NCBI GenBank assembly: GCA_017410145.1
Contig: JAFQRJ010000015.1
Coordinates: 121,950-185,949 of the forward strand
DNA from: Tyzzerella sp.
GTDB lineage: Bacteria > Bacillota > Clostridia > Lachnospirales > Lachnospiraceae
DNA length: 64,000 nt
Direction: 5' to 3'
Shown here: piece after piece, positions 18,178 to 26,569 of the stretch
How positions within the stretch are numbered: the stretch's first letter is position 1
How the letters are laid out: the number at the start of each line of letters is the position of its first letter
Notes under the pieces: generated by a model
Database searches by the model: none
Told to the model about the DNA's origin: nothing
Seen by the model: the letters and a program-made list of their open reading frames with translations, nothing else
Translations under genes and position numbers: made by a program

Positions 18178-19024
18178 AAAACTTCAACCAGATGAGCACA
18201 TTAGGACACGAAAACTGTGGAAAGAGATATTCACAGAAGATACGCCGGAGTTTCTGGATTATTATTATTCTGCTAAAATAAAAGATAATGAAATCTATGT
18301 CATAGAAGAAGATGGTGAAATTGTATCAATGATACATTTGAATCCTTATCACATGCGAGTGAAAGACAAGGTTTACAAAACTCATTACATCGTAGCAGTT
18401 GCAACGGATGAAAGATACAGGAAGCAGGGACTCATGAGGCAATTGCTGAATCATGTAACGCAGGTGATGGCAGACAGAGGAGAACCGTTTACCTTTCTCA
18501 TGCCGGCAGATAAGGCAATCTATAAGCCTTTTGGGTTTGAGTTTGTTTATGAACAAAAACAAGATAAAGTAGTTGGTAAATGTAGTTGTGATGCAAAATT
18601 AGAGATGATACCAGCTACAGAGAATGACTGCGAAAAGATTGCCAACTTCGCAAATCAGATGTTGCAGGAGTATGATGTTGTGACTAGGCGAGACTCGGGA
18701 TATTATGAGACGTTACTTTTGGAACTTGCAAGTGAAAATGGTGGAATTCTTTTGGCAAAGCGAGAAGGTAAGATAGAAGGTGTCTTTTGTTATGCTTACA
18801 ATGGTGGAGAAGATAAGCATTTTGTTATGAGGGAGCCAATATTCCGAAACGAGCAAGATTTACAGCATGCTATTTTTCATCTTACAGGCAATGAAATAGA
18901 CCGCGCTTTGTGTACGGGATATGGCGCTGAAGAAGCAAAACCGATGATTATGGCGAAGGTTTTGAATCCGGAATTCGATTTAGACCTTAAAAATGCAAAA
19001 ATTTTCATAAATGAAGAGGTCTAG
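18167..19024 (+). CDS. GNAT-family N-acetyltransferase, Eis-like architecture
   Basis: The 285-residue product has an N-terminal GNAT fold with the acetyl-CoA loop [19 protein letters not shown] near residue 83, followed by [20 protein letters not shown]. The remaining 150 residues form a second domain, as in Eis-type proteins with a tandem GNAT plus sterol-carrier-like tail. The substrate is unknown. The start ATG 18167 overlaps the end of ispF, so translation is coupled to it; the neighbour does not by itself suggest a function. Confidence 0.85.
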   Translation: MKLRKLQPDEHIRTRKLWKEIFTEDTPEFLDYYYSAKIKDNEIYVIEEDGEIVSMIHLNPYHMRVKDKVYKTHYIVAVATDERYRKQGLMRQLLNHVTQVMADRGEPFTFLMPADKAIYKPFGFEFVYEQKQDKVVGKCSCDAKLEMIPATENDCEKIANFANQMLQEYDVVTRRDSGYYETLLLELASENGGILLAKREGKIEGVFCYAYNGGEDKHFVMREPIFRNEQDLQHAIFHLTGNEIDRALCTGYGAEEAKPMIMAKVLNPEFDLDLKNAKIFINEEV

Positions 19025-19027
19025 AGG

Positions 19028-19056
19028 TTGACAAAATGTGGGATTTTGAATACGAT
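19028..19056 (+). promoter_or_regulatory. Promoter of the cysS-mrnC-rlmB-sigH block
   Basis: TTGACA (19028-19033), a 17-bp spacer and TACGAT (19051-19056), 32 bp before the cysS start. No T-box leader fits in this short space. Confidence 0.7.
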
Positions 19057-19088
19057 TTAGAGATAGAGAAAAGGAGTGGCAGGCTAAC

Positions 19089-20495
19089 ATGAAGGTATTT
19101 AACACATTATCAAAAAGAAAAGAAGAGTTTGTTCCAATTGAGGAAGGAAAGGTAAAAATGTATGTATGTGGTCCTACAGTATACAATTACATTCATATCG
19201 GAAATGCGAGACCGATGATTGTATTTGATACAGTAAGACGTTATTTTGAATATAAAGGCTATGATGTGAATTTCGTTTCGAATTTCACGGATGTGGATGA
19301 TAAGATTATCAAAAAGGCTATCGAAGAAGGCGTGACGGCTGAAGAGATTGCAAAAAGATATATTGAAGAATGTAAGAAAGATATGGCAGGGATGAATGTA
19401 AAACCGGCAACCACCCATCCACTTGCAACAGAAGAAATCGGTGGCATGATTGAAATGATTGGAAAGCTGATTGCAGACGGTTATGCATATGAAAAGAATG
19501 GAACCGTATATTTCCGTACAAGAAAGTTTGATGAGTATGGTAAGTTGTCTCATAAAAACTTAGATGATTTACAATCCGGTGGTCGTTCTCTTTTGGTGAC
19601 AGGTGAAGACGAGAAGGAAGATTCTCTGGACTTCGTATTATGGAAACCGAAAAAAGAAGGAGAACCTGCATGGGAATCGCCATGGAGTGATGGAAGACCG
19701 GGCTGGCATATTGAATGTTCTGTAATGTCAAAGAAATATTTGGGCGACCAGATTGATATTCATGCAGGTGGAGAAGACCTTGTATTCCCACACCATGAAA
19801 ATGAGATTGCACAGAGTGAAGCGGCAAACGGAAAAGAATTTTCGAAATACTGGATGCATAATGCGTTCTTGAATATTGACAATCGTAAGATGTCAAAATC
19901 ACTTGGCAACTTCTTTACCGTTCGTGAAATCAGCGAGCAGTATGATTTGCAGGTGCTTCGTTTCTTCATGCTGAGTGCACATTACAGAAGCCCACTAAAT
20001 TTCAGTGCAGATTTGATGGAAGCATCTAAGAATGGATTGGAGCGTATCATCACAGCAGTTGCGAATTTAAAACATTTAATGGGTGCAACTACAGCAGATG
20101 TGATGACAGAAGAAGAAAAACTTGTCTTTGAAAAAACGAATGAGTTTGTTGAAAACTTTGAAAAGGCCATGGAAGATGACTTTAACACGGCAGATGCGAT
20201 TTCTTCGGTATTTGAACTTGTGAAATATGCAAATACAACGGCAAACGGAGAAAGCTCAAAAGAGTACTTGGAAGGCTTACTTAATCTAATTGTGAAATTG
20301 GCAGATGTTCTTGGATTGATCGTAGAAAAAGAAGAGGAATTACTTGCTGAAGATATCGAAAAATTAATCGAAGAACGCCAGGCTGCAAGAAAGGAAAAGA
20401 ACTTCCAAAGAGCAGATGAAATTCGTAATGAATTGTTAGAAAAGGGTATTATCTTAGAGGATACTCGCGAAGGAGTAAAATGGAGAAAAGCGTAG
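19089..20495 (+). CDS. cysS: Cysteinyl-tRNA synthetase
   Basis: The 468-residue class I synthetase charges tRNA-Cys. The signature HIGH motif appears as YIHIGNARP near residue 37, and KMSKS as RKMSKSLGNF near residue 267. Zinc-site residues are visible as CGPTVYNY (Cys28), HIECSVMS and HHENEIAQSE. The C-terminal helical anticodon-binding region ends with LLEKGIILEDTREGVKWR. AAAAGGAG lies upstream of ATG 19089. Its end overlaps mrnC by 16 bp, a conserved arrangement in Firmicutes. Confidence 0.98.
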   Translation: MKVFNTLSKRKEEFVPIEEGKVKMYVCGPTVYNYIHIGNARPMIVFDTVRRYFEYKGYDVNFVSNFTDVDDKIIKKAIEEGVTAEEIAKRYIEECKKDMAGMNVKPATTHPLATEEIGGMIEMIGKLIADGYAYEKNGTVYFRTRKFDEYGKLSHKNLDDLQSGGRSLLVTGEDEKEDSLDFVLWKPKKEGEPAWESPWSDGRPGWHIECSVMSKKYLGDQIDIHAGGEDLVFPHHENEIAQSEAANGKEFSKYWMHNAFLNIDNRKMSKSLGNFFTVREISEQYDLQVLRFFMLSAHYRSPLNFSADLMEASKNGLERIITAVANLKHLMGATTADVMTEEEKLVFEKTNEFVENFEKAMEDDFNTADAISSVFELVKYANTTANGESSKEYLEGLLNLIVKLADVLGLIVEKEEELLAEDIEKLIEERQAARKEKNFQRADEIRNELLEKGIILEDTREGVKWRKA

Positions 20496-20938
20496 GATTT
20501 GATTTTGTTTCCTATATGAATGAGTTATTTCAAATGGAAGAGGTGGATATCAGAGAATATTCACCTCTTACATTAGCGTATATAGGAGATTGCATATTCG
20601 ACTTGGTGATTAAGAGTTTGGTGATAAATGATGGTAACAAACAGGTGAACAAGCTTCATCAGGAGACCAGCAGACTGGTTCAGGCATCTGCCCAGTCTCT
20701 TATGATGCGGACCATGCAGGAACATTTAACCGAAGAGGAACATGCGGTGTATAAACGCGGGCGCAATGCAAAGTCAGTATCACCGGCAAAGAACCAGTCC
20801 ATTACAGATTATCGTCGTGCAACAGGATTTGAGGCACTTTTAGGATACTTGTATTTAAAAAAGGATTACAAACGATTGTTAGATTTGGTGAAAATCGGAC
20901 TGGACAGTTTGGATAACGGTAGGACAGAAGCAAAGTAA
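20480..20938 (+). CDS. mrnC: Mini-ribonuclease III
   Basis: Mini-RNase III matures 23S rRNA ends in Firmicutes. The 152-residue product consists only of an RNase III catalytic domain without a dsRNA-binding domain: SPLTLAYIGDCIFDLVIKSL carries the catalytic Asp region, and RATGFEALLGYLYLKKDYKRL is the second acidic motif. The position between cysS and rlmB, with translational overlap on the left, is the standard one and supports the call. Confidence 0.96.
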   Translation: MEKSVGFDFVSYMNELFQMEEVDIREYSPLTLAYIGDCIFDLVIKSLVINDGNKQVNKLHQETSRLVQASAQSLMMRTMQEHLTEEEHAVYKRGRNAKSVSPAKNQSITDYRRATGFEALLGYLYLKKDYKRLLDLVKIGLDSLDNGRTEAK

Positions 20939-20957
20939 TTGCTATGTGGAGGAATTT

Positions 20958-21710
20958 ATGAGTGAGGAAATCAAAGTACAGAATTTAGTAATAGAAGGAC
21001 GAAATGCTGTGATTGAGGCCTTTCGTTCGGGCAAACCAGTGGATAAGCTGTTTGTGTTGGACGGATGTCAGGATGGACCGATTCGAACGATTGTGAGAGA
21101 GGCTAAAAAGCATGACACTATTTTGAAATTTGTAACAAAAGAGAGATTAGACCAGCTATCTGAAACGAAGAAACATCAAGGCGTGATTGCTTATGCGGCG
21201 GCCTATGAGTATTCGGAGGTAGAGGATATTTTTGTTTTGGCTGAGAAAAAAGGAGAGGACCCATTTATTATCTTGTTGGATAATATTGAGGACCCGCATA
21301 ACCTGGGAGCCATTATCCGTACTGCAAATCTGGCCGGTGCACATGGTGTAATTATACCAAAGCATCGCGCGGTAGGGTTGACTGCTACCGTAGCCAAAAC
21401 ATCGGCAGGGGCACTTAACTATACTCCGGTTGCAAAGGTAACAAACCTTGCAAAGACAATGGAAGAGTTAAAGGAAAAGGGTTTGTGGTTTGTGTGTGCT
21501 GACATGGGTGGAGAGTCTATGTACCGCTTAAATCTGACAGGACCGATTGGACTTGTAATTGGAAATGAAGGAGAAGGCGTGAGTCGCTTGGTAAAAGAGA
21601 AGTGTGACTTTATTGCATCTATCCCAATGAAAGGTGATATCGATTCATTGAACGCATCTGTGGCAGCAGGTGTGCTTGCATATGAAATCGTAAGACAACG
21701 TTTGAAATAA
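20958..21710 (+). CDS. rlmB: 23S rRNA 2'-O-ribose methyltransferase RlmB (TrmH/SPOUT family)
   Basis: The 250-residue product has a small N-terminal substrate-binding domain (LVIEGRNAVIEAFRSGKPVD) and a SPOUT knot domain with motif 1 LDNIEDPHNLGAIIRTANLA, motif 2 GLVIGNEGEGVSRLV and motif 3 IPMKGDIDSLNASVAAGVLA. The enzyme methylates a 23S rRNA guanosine (G2251 in E. coli). ATG 20958 follows TGGAGGA by 5-6 bp; the frame from GTG 20946 would begin inside that ribosome site. Confidence 0.95.
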   Translation: MSEEIKVQNLVIEGRNAVIEAFRSGKPVDKLFVLDGCQDGPIRTIVREAKKHDTILKFVTKERLDQLSETKKHQGVIAYAAAYEYSEVEDIFVLAEKKGEDPFIILLDNIEDPHNLGAIIRTANLAGAHGVIIPKHRAVGLTATVAKTSAGALNYTPVAKVTNLAKTMEELKEKGLWFVCADMGGESMYRLNLTGPIGLVIGNEGEGVSRLVKEKCDFIASIPMKGDIDSLNASVAAGVLAYEIVRQRLK

Positions 21711-21711
21711 T

Positions 21712-22323
21712 ATGAGTAAGTATGAAAATATGCCGGATGAGCAGCTGATTCGTAAACTTCGAGAGGGTGAGACTGCCATCATGGATTACATTATCAGTAA
21801 ATATAAATATGTGGTAATACGAGCAGCGAAGGCGATGTATTTGCTGGGCGGAGAAAATGATGACTTAATACAGGAAGGTATGATAGGTTTATTTAAAGCC
21901 GTCAGAGACTATGATACGGAACAAGAGGCATCCTTTTACAGTTTTGCAGAACTATGTATTTCCCGTCAGATGTATACCGCAATTAAACTGTCTCAAAGAC
22001 AGAAGCATATACCGCTCAATTCGTACGTATCATTATATGATATAAAAAAGGCGGATTCTGATGAGAAGCAGTCGCCGCTCATTGAACAACTGGAAATGAC
22101 AACGAATAATAATCCGGAAGAATTATTTTTGGATAAGGAACGTATGTTAATGTTGGTGAGTGAATTGAATCAGCGACTTAGCGATTTGGAACGAAGAGTG
22201 TTGCATTTGCACTTGCAAGGAGAGGACTACCATTCTATTGCAGAACTATTGGATAAAAGTCCCAAGTCCATCGATAATGCCTTGCAGAGAATCAGACAAA
22301 AAATGCGTACAATTTTGGAATAA
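21712..22323 (+). CDS. sigH: RNA polymerase sigma factor, SigH type
   Basis: The 203-residue sigma-70-family factor has region 2 (NDDLIQEGMIGLFKAVRDYD, with the RNA polymerase and -10 contacts) and region 4 (LSDLERRVLHLHLQGEDYHSIAELL, then KSIDNALQRIRQKMR). Position directly after rlmB, at the end of the cysS block, is that of sigH, which controls the transition state and early sporulation in Bacillus and clostridia. In Bacillus yacP lies between rlmB and sigH; here it is absent. There is no clear ribosome site: the start overlaps the rlmB stop region (1-bp spacer), suggesting coupled translation. Whether the host sporulates cannot be judged here. Confidence 0.9.
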   Translation: MSKYENMPDEQLIRKLREGETAIMDYIISKYKYVVIRAAKAMYLLGGENDDLIQEGMIGLFKAVRDYDTEQEASFYSFAELCISRQMYTAIKLSQRQKHIPLNSYVSLYDIKKADSDEKQSPLIEQLEMTTNNNPEELFLDKERMLMLVSELNQRLSDLERRVLHLHLQGEDYHSIAELLDKSPKSIDNALQRIRQKMRTILE

Positions 22324-22327
22324 ACAT

Positions 22328-22356
22328 TTGACTTTCGGCGGTACATATAGTAGTAT
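22328..22356 (+). promoter_or_regulatory. Promoter of tRNA-Thr
   Basis: TTGACT (22328-22333), a 17-bp spacer and TAGTAT (22351-22356), 25 bp before the tRNA. Confidence 0.65.
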
Positions 22357-22381
22357 ATAAAAGTACTGTCGAAGACAGTTT

Positions 22382-22454
22382 GCTGTTGTGGCGCAGTCGG
22401 TAGCGCGTCGCCTTGGTAAGGCGGAGGTCACGGGTTCAAGTCCCGCCAACAGCT
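22382..22454 (+). tRNA. tRNA-Thr (anticodon GGT)
   Basis: A complete cloverleaf: acceptor GCTGTTG/CAACAGC, anticodon arm CGCC-TTGGTAA-GGCG with GGT at 22415-22417, and T arm with GGGTTCAAGTCCC. CCA is not encoded. A T run follows the gene directly. Confidence 0.97.
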
Positions 22455-22559
22455 TTTTTTGATATTACACGGTTCTGTGTTATCATTTATTATTTCATGC
22501 ATGTTTCATGCAAATATTTCAGTATGAATAATTGAATAGTGTGTTTAATAAGGCAGCCA

Positions 22560-22668
22560 TAAAAAATAGCCGTTCCTGTCTCTCGCAAAGGTTGGAACGG
22601 CTACTCTTGTAGCTCAACAATATTTTGCCAGAACGGGTAGCGTGCACCTACTCGTCGGCTGTCTTGTT
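22560..22668 (-). ncRNA. Candidate small RNA, about 109 nt, antitoxin-like
   Basis: On the minus strand a perfect promoter (TTGACA, 16 bp, TATAAT) is followed after about 100 bases by a strong terminator: TAGCCGTTCC, a 17-base loop, GGAACGGCTA and six T. No ORF or ribosome site lies between, so an independent small RNA is the simplest reading. The body includes a near-palindrome GTAGGTGCACGCTAC. The layout resembles antisense RNAs of type I toxin-antitoxin loci in Firmicutes, but I find no small hydrophobic toxin ORF on the opposite strand, so that identity is only a suggestion. Confidence 0.7.
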
Positions 22669-22674
22669 AAGTAC

Positions 22675-22702
22675 ATTATAACAGACGATGTAATTTTGTC
22701 AA
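22675..22702 (-). promoter_or_regulatory. Promoter of the small RNA
   Basis: On the minus strand, TTGACA (22697-22702) and TATAAT (22675-22680) with a 16-bp spacer. Both hexamers match consensus in full. It lies between the small RNA and the 3' end of the fucosidase gene. Confidence 0.85.
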
Positions 22703-22730
22703 CTTGACTTTCAATCATGCACCTTATTTG

Positions 22731-23960
22731 TTAGTCACATACAATTTTAGCTACACGCACAACTAGATTACGGCCATAAGTATATGGTACGGTGGTAACA
22801 ACTACATCATTGTTGCTTTGAATAAACGATACCGTTTCACCATTATCTAGCCATGTAACAGATTGAATCTTATCTGCTAACTGAAATTTGCTTTCATATT
22901 GCGCGTCTTGTAAAATAGCAACATTTGCATCTGCAACCATTGGCAGATTGTAACAGAATAGATAATAATTCTTTTCATGCTTCAGGATGAAGTCATCAGG
23001 TTTTCCTTCTATTTCTATTTTGGTTGGTTCTGGCTTACGGATTGCCTCATCAAAGTAATTTACCCAACTTCCCATTAGATTTAGAATAGCCTTATCTATT
23101 TCGCGAATACTTCCATCGCCCATTGGTCCAATATTCATCAACATGTTGGCGCGATAACGGCGGCAGTCTGCAAGTTCACGAATCATTTGGGCAGGAGATT
23201 TGTAGTTTAAGTCTTCTCTTGCATACCCCCAATGATCGCAAAAAACTTCGCACATTTCACTCGCTACATATTTTGGAGCACCTTCCATGTTGATTGCTCC
23301 AGGCTTTCCACGCTCAAATGTTACGCTATCTAGCTCAATATGACCAAGTGCGCCTCTAGCGTCCAATCCAGTATTATTGATAATCATAGCATCAGGTTGG
23401 TATTTACGAATCATTCCGTAAAGTGCATTTTCTTCCCAATCCTCATCCGGTTTATCCCACATACCGTCAAACCAGATACCACCGATTTTGCCGTAATGCT
23501 TGCAGATAATCTCTACACTTTTACGCAAGTATTCTAAATATTTTGGAAAATCTTGTTTATAACTTTCCTCGTGCCAGTCTAGTAAAGTATGGTAAAAGAA
23601 TGGGATGATTTCTTCACAATTACATGCATCCACAAATTCTTTGATTAAATCTCTGCCACATTTGGAATGAGGTGCATCGTAAGTATTTAGACCGCACGTA
23701 TCGAAAAGTGAAAAACCATCGTGATGGCGTGTTGTCAGAGTAATATATTTGCATCCTGCATTTTTTGCTGTTTTCACGAGCTCTGTTGCCCAATCCTCTT
23801 TTGGGTTGAATTGTTCTAATAAGGAGTCGTAGTCCTCGTCAGGAATATGATTGCTATACTTTGCCCATTCGGCGGTTCCCAGTATGCTATACAATCCGAA
23901 GTGAACAAACATACCAAATCCTAGGTTTTCAAAATCTTTAATATATTGTTTGATAATCAT
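22731..23960 (-). CDS. Alpha-L-fucosidase, GH29 family
   Basis: The 409-residue product matches GH29: FGMFVHFGLYSILGTAEW near the start, YITLTTRHHDGFSLFDT, and IGGIWFDGMWD, where Asp165 is the expected nucleophile. RANMLMNIGPMGDG closes the barrel, and a small beta domain follows. There is no signal peptide, so it should act in the cytoplasm on imported oligosaccharides, releasing L-fucose. Its start lies 2 bp after the stop of the GH38 alpha-mannosidase gene, so the two enzymes are made from one transcript and probably attack the same glycan. The linkage preference cannot be read from the sequence. Confidence 0.93.
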   Translation of the reverse strand: MIIKQYIKDFENLGFGMFVHFGLYSILGTAEWAKYSNHIPDEDYDSLLEQFNPKEDWATELVKTAKNAGCKYITLTTRHHDGFSLFDTCGLNTYDAPHSKCGRDLIKEFVDACNCEEIIPFFYHTLLDWHEESYKQDFPKYLEYLRKSVEIICKHYGKIGGIWFDGMWDKPDEDWEENALYGMIRKYQPDAMIINNTGLDARGALGHIELDSVTFERGKPGAINMEGAPKYVASEMCEVFCDHWGYAREDLNYKSPAQMIRELADCRRYRANMLMNIGPMGDGSIREIDKAILNLMGSWVNYFDEAIRKPEPTKIEIEGKPDDFILKHEKNYYLFCYNLPMVADANVAILQDAQYESKFQLADKIQSVTWLDNGETVSFIQSNNDVVVTTVPYTYGRNLVVRVAKIVCD

Positions 23961-23962
23961 AT

Positions 23963-26380
23963 TTAAATCTCCATTCTATCAAGTTCACATAAGTTACCAT
24001 CATAGAAGAAAGTCTTAACTTCATATTTGTTAAAGACAACAATCTGGGTTTGATTACCTACGGTGATACTTGTTTTCTGTGCTTCTTTATAGTTGTTGAT
24101 TAGTCTTAAAATATAACCCTCTCGTTTATCAGATTTCTTTATTGTAACAAGGGTAATGTTTGTGTTTGAAACATTCACATCAAATTTGTTTTCAATATCC
24201 TTTTCGCCCAGCGGGAATACGTTAACTGCGTAAGGTTTACGATTAAATTCGTTTGCTTTTCTATCTAATTCAATTTCATTGCAAACAGATAAACGGAAGT
24301 AGTAGTTGTGTTCCGATTGGTCCATCTTTCTGGTGAATCTGTCATTTGGAATTAATAGTCTGTCCTCAATTGGATGGGCGCAATAAGTGGTACCCCTTAC
24401 CAATGATAGATATAGAGTGCCATCTTCAAAATGCCCACCGTATCGACTCTTGTCAAAAATAGCAACGTACTTATCATCTGATTCCACAGCTGTAAAACGA
24501 TGAGAAATTAATTCATGTCCGTCGTTAAATAATTCTTCTGTACCAAAAGCAGTCTGTCCAATTACTTTTCCTGAATTTATAACAGGGACAGCAAGTTTTA
24601 CCATCTTATTGGCATCATTAAAGAAAAGTGTTACATTTACATCCACATCATCATTGTTCTTATAAATGCGGTATTCAATGCGAGCTTTGCTGTTGTCTTT
24701 TTCAAAGAAAGCCTCTACTCCAAGATAAATATCTCCATCCTCAATCACCTGAACGCTCTTCATATTCTGGAATACACCACTTGGAGTGCTGGAGAGTGCA
24801 AACGGTTCTCCATTGGTGCCTACGCGTTCTAATTGGTCCTTGCCCATTGCCCATGGGTCTGGATTATCATCAAACATAGTGAGAGAGAAGGCGTTTTTTG
24901 CATACTCTTTGCCATCAATACAAAAACTCTTAAGAAGTCCCGTGTTGTTGTCAATTTCCACATATTTATGCCCATTGTCGAAAATAACAGAATCCGTAAG
25001 TGTTGGTTTTGCAACTGGGACGGTCTCAATGTACACACTGTACCGTTTCATACTCATAGGTGGTAGTTTTGCTTCGAAGATAACTCGTTTTCTCCAGTCC
25101 AGATTCAGGTTACTTTCTTCCTTAATTACCTGATATGGAATCAGTTCGTTACCGTTTTTTACAAGGATGCGAGAAACATCTGTGGTGGACCAATTTTGGT
25201 CAGCCAGCATAAATTCGCATTCCACGTTATCCACAAGTTCATAAGGGTGTGGATTGAATACCACGATTGGATATTCTCCTTCCTTTGCTACCGGTTGCTC
25301 TTTGCAGAGAGCAAAATATGCTGCCGTTTTAATTCTAGTTGCATCTAAGAGACCATGGTTGAATAGCATAAGTCCGTTGTCTTCGCCGGCTTTGATAGAA
25401 CTTCCAGGAAGAACGTCGTGGAATTCTCCATTTAGCAGGTCTTCGAAGCAAGAATATAGTTTTTCTTTTGGATATGTCATTAGCCCTTTTGCACTGGCTA
25501 AACTCGACATAATTTCTGCAAGATACAATTCATTTTCCAGTTCCAAATGTTTTTGCTTTACGCAAATGGAAGAGGTGTAGCAGCCCGGCATAGAAATGTA
25601 GAGCGATTTTTCTACTATGTATGTAGGGTCAAGTTCTGCGAAAAATGCTTCCGGTGTAGAGTGGAACATTTCCCATTTGCTATTGTCCTTTATCAGTTCG
25701 GAAATATCAGCAAGATCTTTATCAGAAGGTCCGCCTCCGTGATTACCAACACCCCACATGACGCAGGTGATAGGCTCCCGATCACGACATTCCAATTTGG
25801 TTTTAATTGCATCTGCAGTTGTACCTAAAGGTGAATTATATCCATCTGGTGAACGGTATACTTTGATTTCGCTGTTGTCAAAGCCTTTCCATAAGAAAAT
25901 GTTTTCTTCAATATCAATTTCGTCTGTATGAGGACGGCAAACGATAAGGCTGTCTTGTCCACATTTTTTCAAAATTTGCACCAGACCTCTTGTGTGACCG
26001 AAAGCATCTACATTAAATGCAGTAGTAGGTGTTACACCGAATTTCTCCCTGAAATAATCAAATCCCATTTGAATCTGTCTAACAAAGCTTTCGCCCATTG
26101 GCATGTTGTCGTCCGGTTGTAAATACCAGCCACCAATGATGCGCCATTTTCCAGCCTTCACCAACTGCTTGATTTTTTCAAATAATTCGGGTGCATATTC
26201 CTCTACATATTTATATACGGTTACTTCGTTGTGGCAGAAGATGTAGTCGTATTTATCGGCTAGATTTGCTGCAGAACGAAAAGTGGAAAGTACTGCACTG
26301 GCACCTTCTTGCCAATCCCATTGCCAGATTGGGTCAATGTGGGCGTTGCAGACTAGATGTACTCGTTGCTTTTTATTCAT
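23963..26380 (-). CDS. Alpha-mannosidase, GH38 family
   Basis: The 805-residue product has the GH38 zinc-site motif NAHIDPIWQWDW (His14, Asp16) and the nucleophile motif NVDAFGHTRG with Asp125. The central helical bundle and a large C-terminal beta domain follow, as in bacterial enzymes of the MngB type. No signal peptide is present, so it is a cytoplasmic exo-acting enzyme that removes alpha-mannose from imported glycans. AGGAGGACACGTC precedes the ATG at 26380. It is the first gene of a two-gene operon with the GH29 fucosidase and diverges from the GH2 beta-mannosidase. Confidence 0.95.
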   Translation of the reverse strand: MNKKQRVHLVCNAHIDPIWQWDWQEGASAVLSTFRSAANLADKYDYIFCHNEVTVYKYVEEYAPELFEKIKQLVKAGKWRIIGGWYLQPDDNMPMGESFVRQIQMGFDYFREKFGVTPTTAFNVDAFGHTRGLVQILKKCGQDSLIVCRPHTDEIDIEENIFLWKGFDNSEIKVYRSPDGYNSPLGTTADAIKTKLECRDREPITCVMWGVGNHGGGPSDKDLADISELIKDNSKWEMFHSTPEAFFAELDPTYIVEKSLYISMPGCYTSSICVKQKHLELENELYLAEIMSSLASAKGLMTYPKEKLYSCFEDLLNGEFHDVLPGSSIKAGEDNGLMLFNHGLLDATRIKTAAYFALCKEQPVAKEGEYPIVVFNPHPYELVDNVECEFMLADQNWSTTDVSRILVKNGNELIPYQVIKEESNLNLDWRKRVIFEAKLPPMSMKRYSVYIETVPVAKPTLTDSVIFDNGHKYVEIDNNTGLLKSFCIDGKEYAKNAFSLTMFDDNPDPWAMGKDQLERVGTNGEPFALSSTPSGVFQNMKSVQVIEDGDIYLGVEAFFEKDNSKARIEYRIYKNNDDVDVNVTLFFNDANKMVKLAVPVINSGKVIGQTAFGTEELFNDGHELISHRFTAVESDDKYVAIFDKSRYGGHFEDGTLYLSLVRGTTYCAHPIEDRLLIPNDRFTRKMDQSEHNYYFRLSVCNEIELDRKANEFNRKPYAVNVFPLGEKDIENKFDVNVSNTNITLVTIKKSDKREGYILRLINNYKEAQKTSITVGNQTQIVVFNKYEVKTFFYDGNLCELDRMEI

Positions 26381-26397
26381 GACGTGTCCTCCTGTAG

Positions 26398-26454
26398 TTA
26401 CGTGTTTGTATGTTCTTTTCTTTTAGATTTAACATGAATTTACACGTTTGTAAA
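26398..26454 (-). promoter_or_regulatory. Promoter and candidate operators of the GH38-GH29 operon
   Basis: On the minus strand TTTACA (26449-26454), a 17-bp spacer and TAAATC (26426-26431, with an extended TG) form a promoter. The -35 overlaps the inverted repeat TTTACAAACGTGTAAA (26439-26454). A related sequence, TACAAACACGTAA (26398-26410), lies downstream of the start point. This pair suits binding by a repressor, perhaps of the LacI or GntR type, but none is encoded nearby. Confidence 0.5.
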
Positions 26455-26474
26455 TTGGAAAAGAAGAGATTGAA

Positions 26475-26532
26475 ATTTTGGTACAAAATATTGAAAATTT
26501 ATAGTAATGCAATAGATATGATTTTTTAGTAT
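26475..26532 (+). promoter_or_regulatory. AraC-type 21-bp repeat promoter, copy 1 (GH2 gene), degenerate
   Basis: ATTTTggtaCAAAATAT at 26475 and the matching block AATTTATAGTAATGCAATAG 21 bp later resemble the stronger copies at 32824, 38805, 46789 and 58937. A -10-like TAGTAT (26527-26532) lies at about the same distance. The match is weaker than in the other copies. Confidence 0.5.
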
Positions 26533-26569
26533 TATATAGATAGAAGGCATAGGAAAGAGAGGAATGATT

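Noticed and set aside
19025-19088. T-box leader of cysS
   Set aside because: Only about 30 bases lie between the promoter and the start codon, too short for a T-box.
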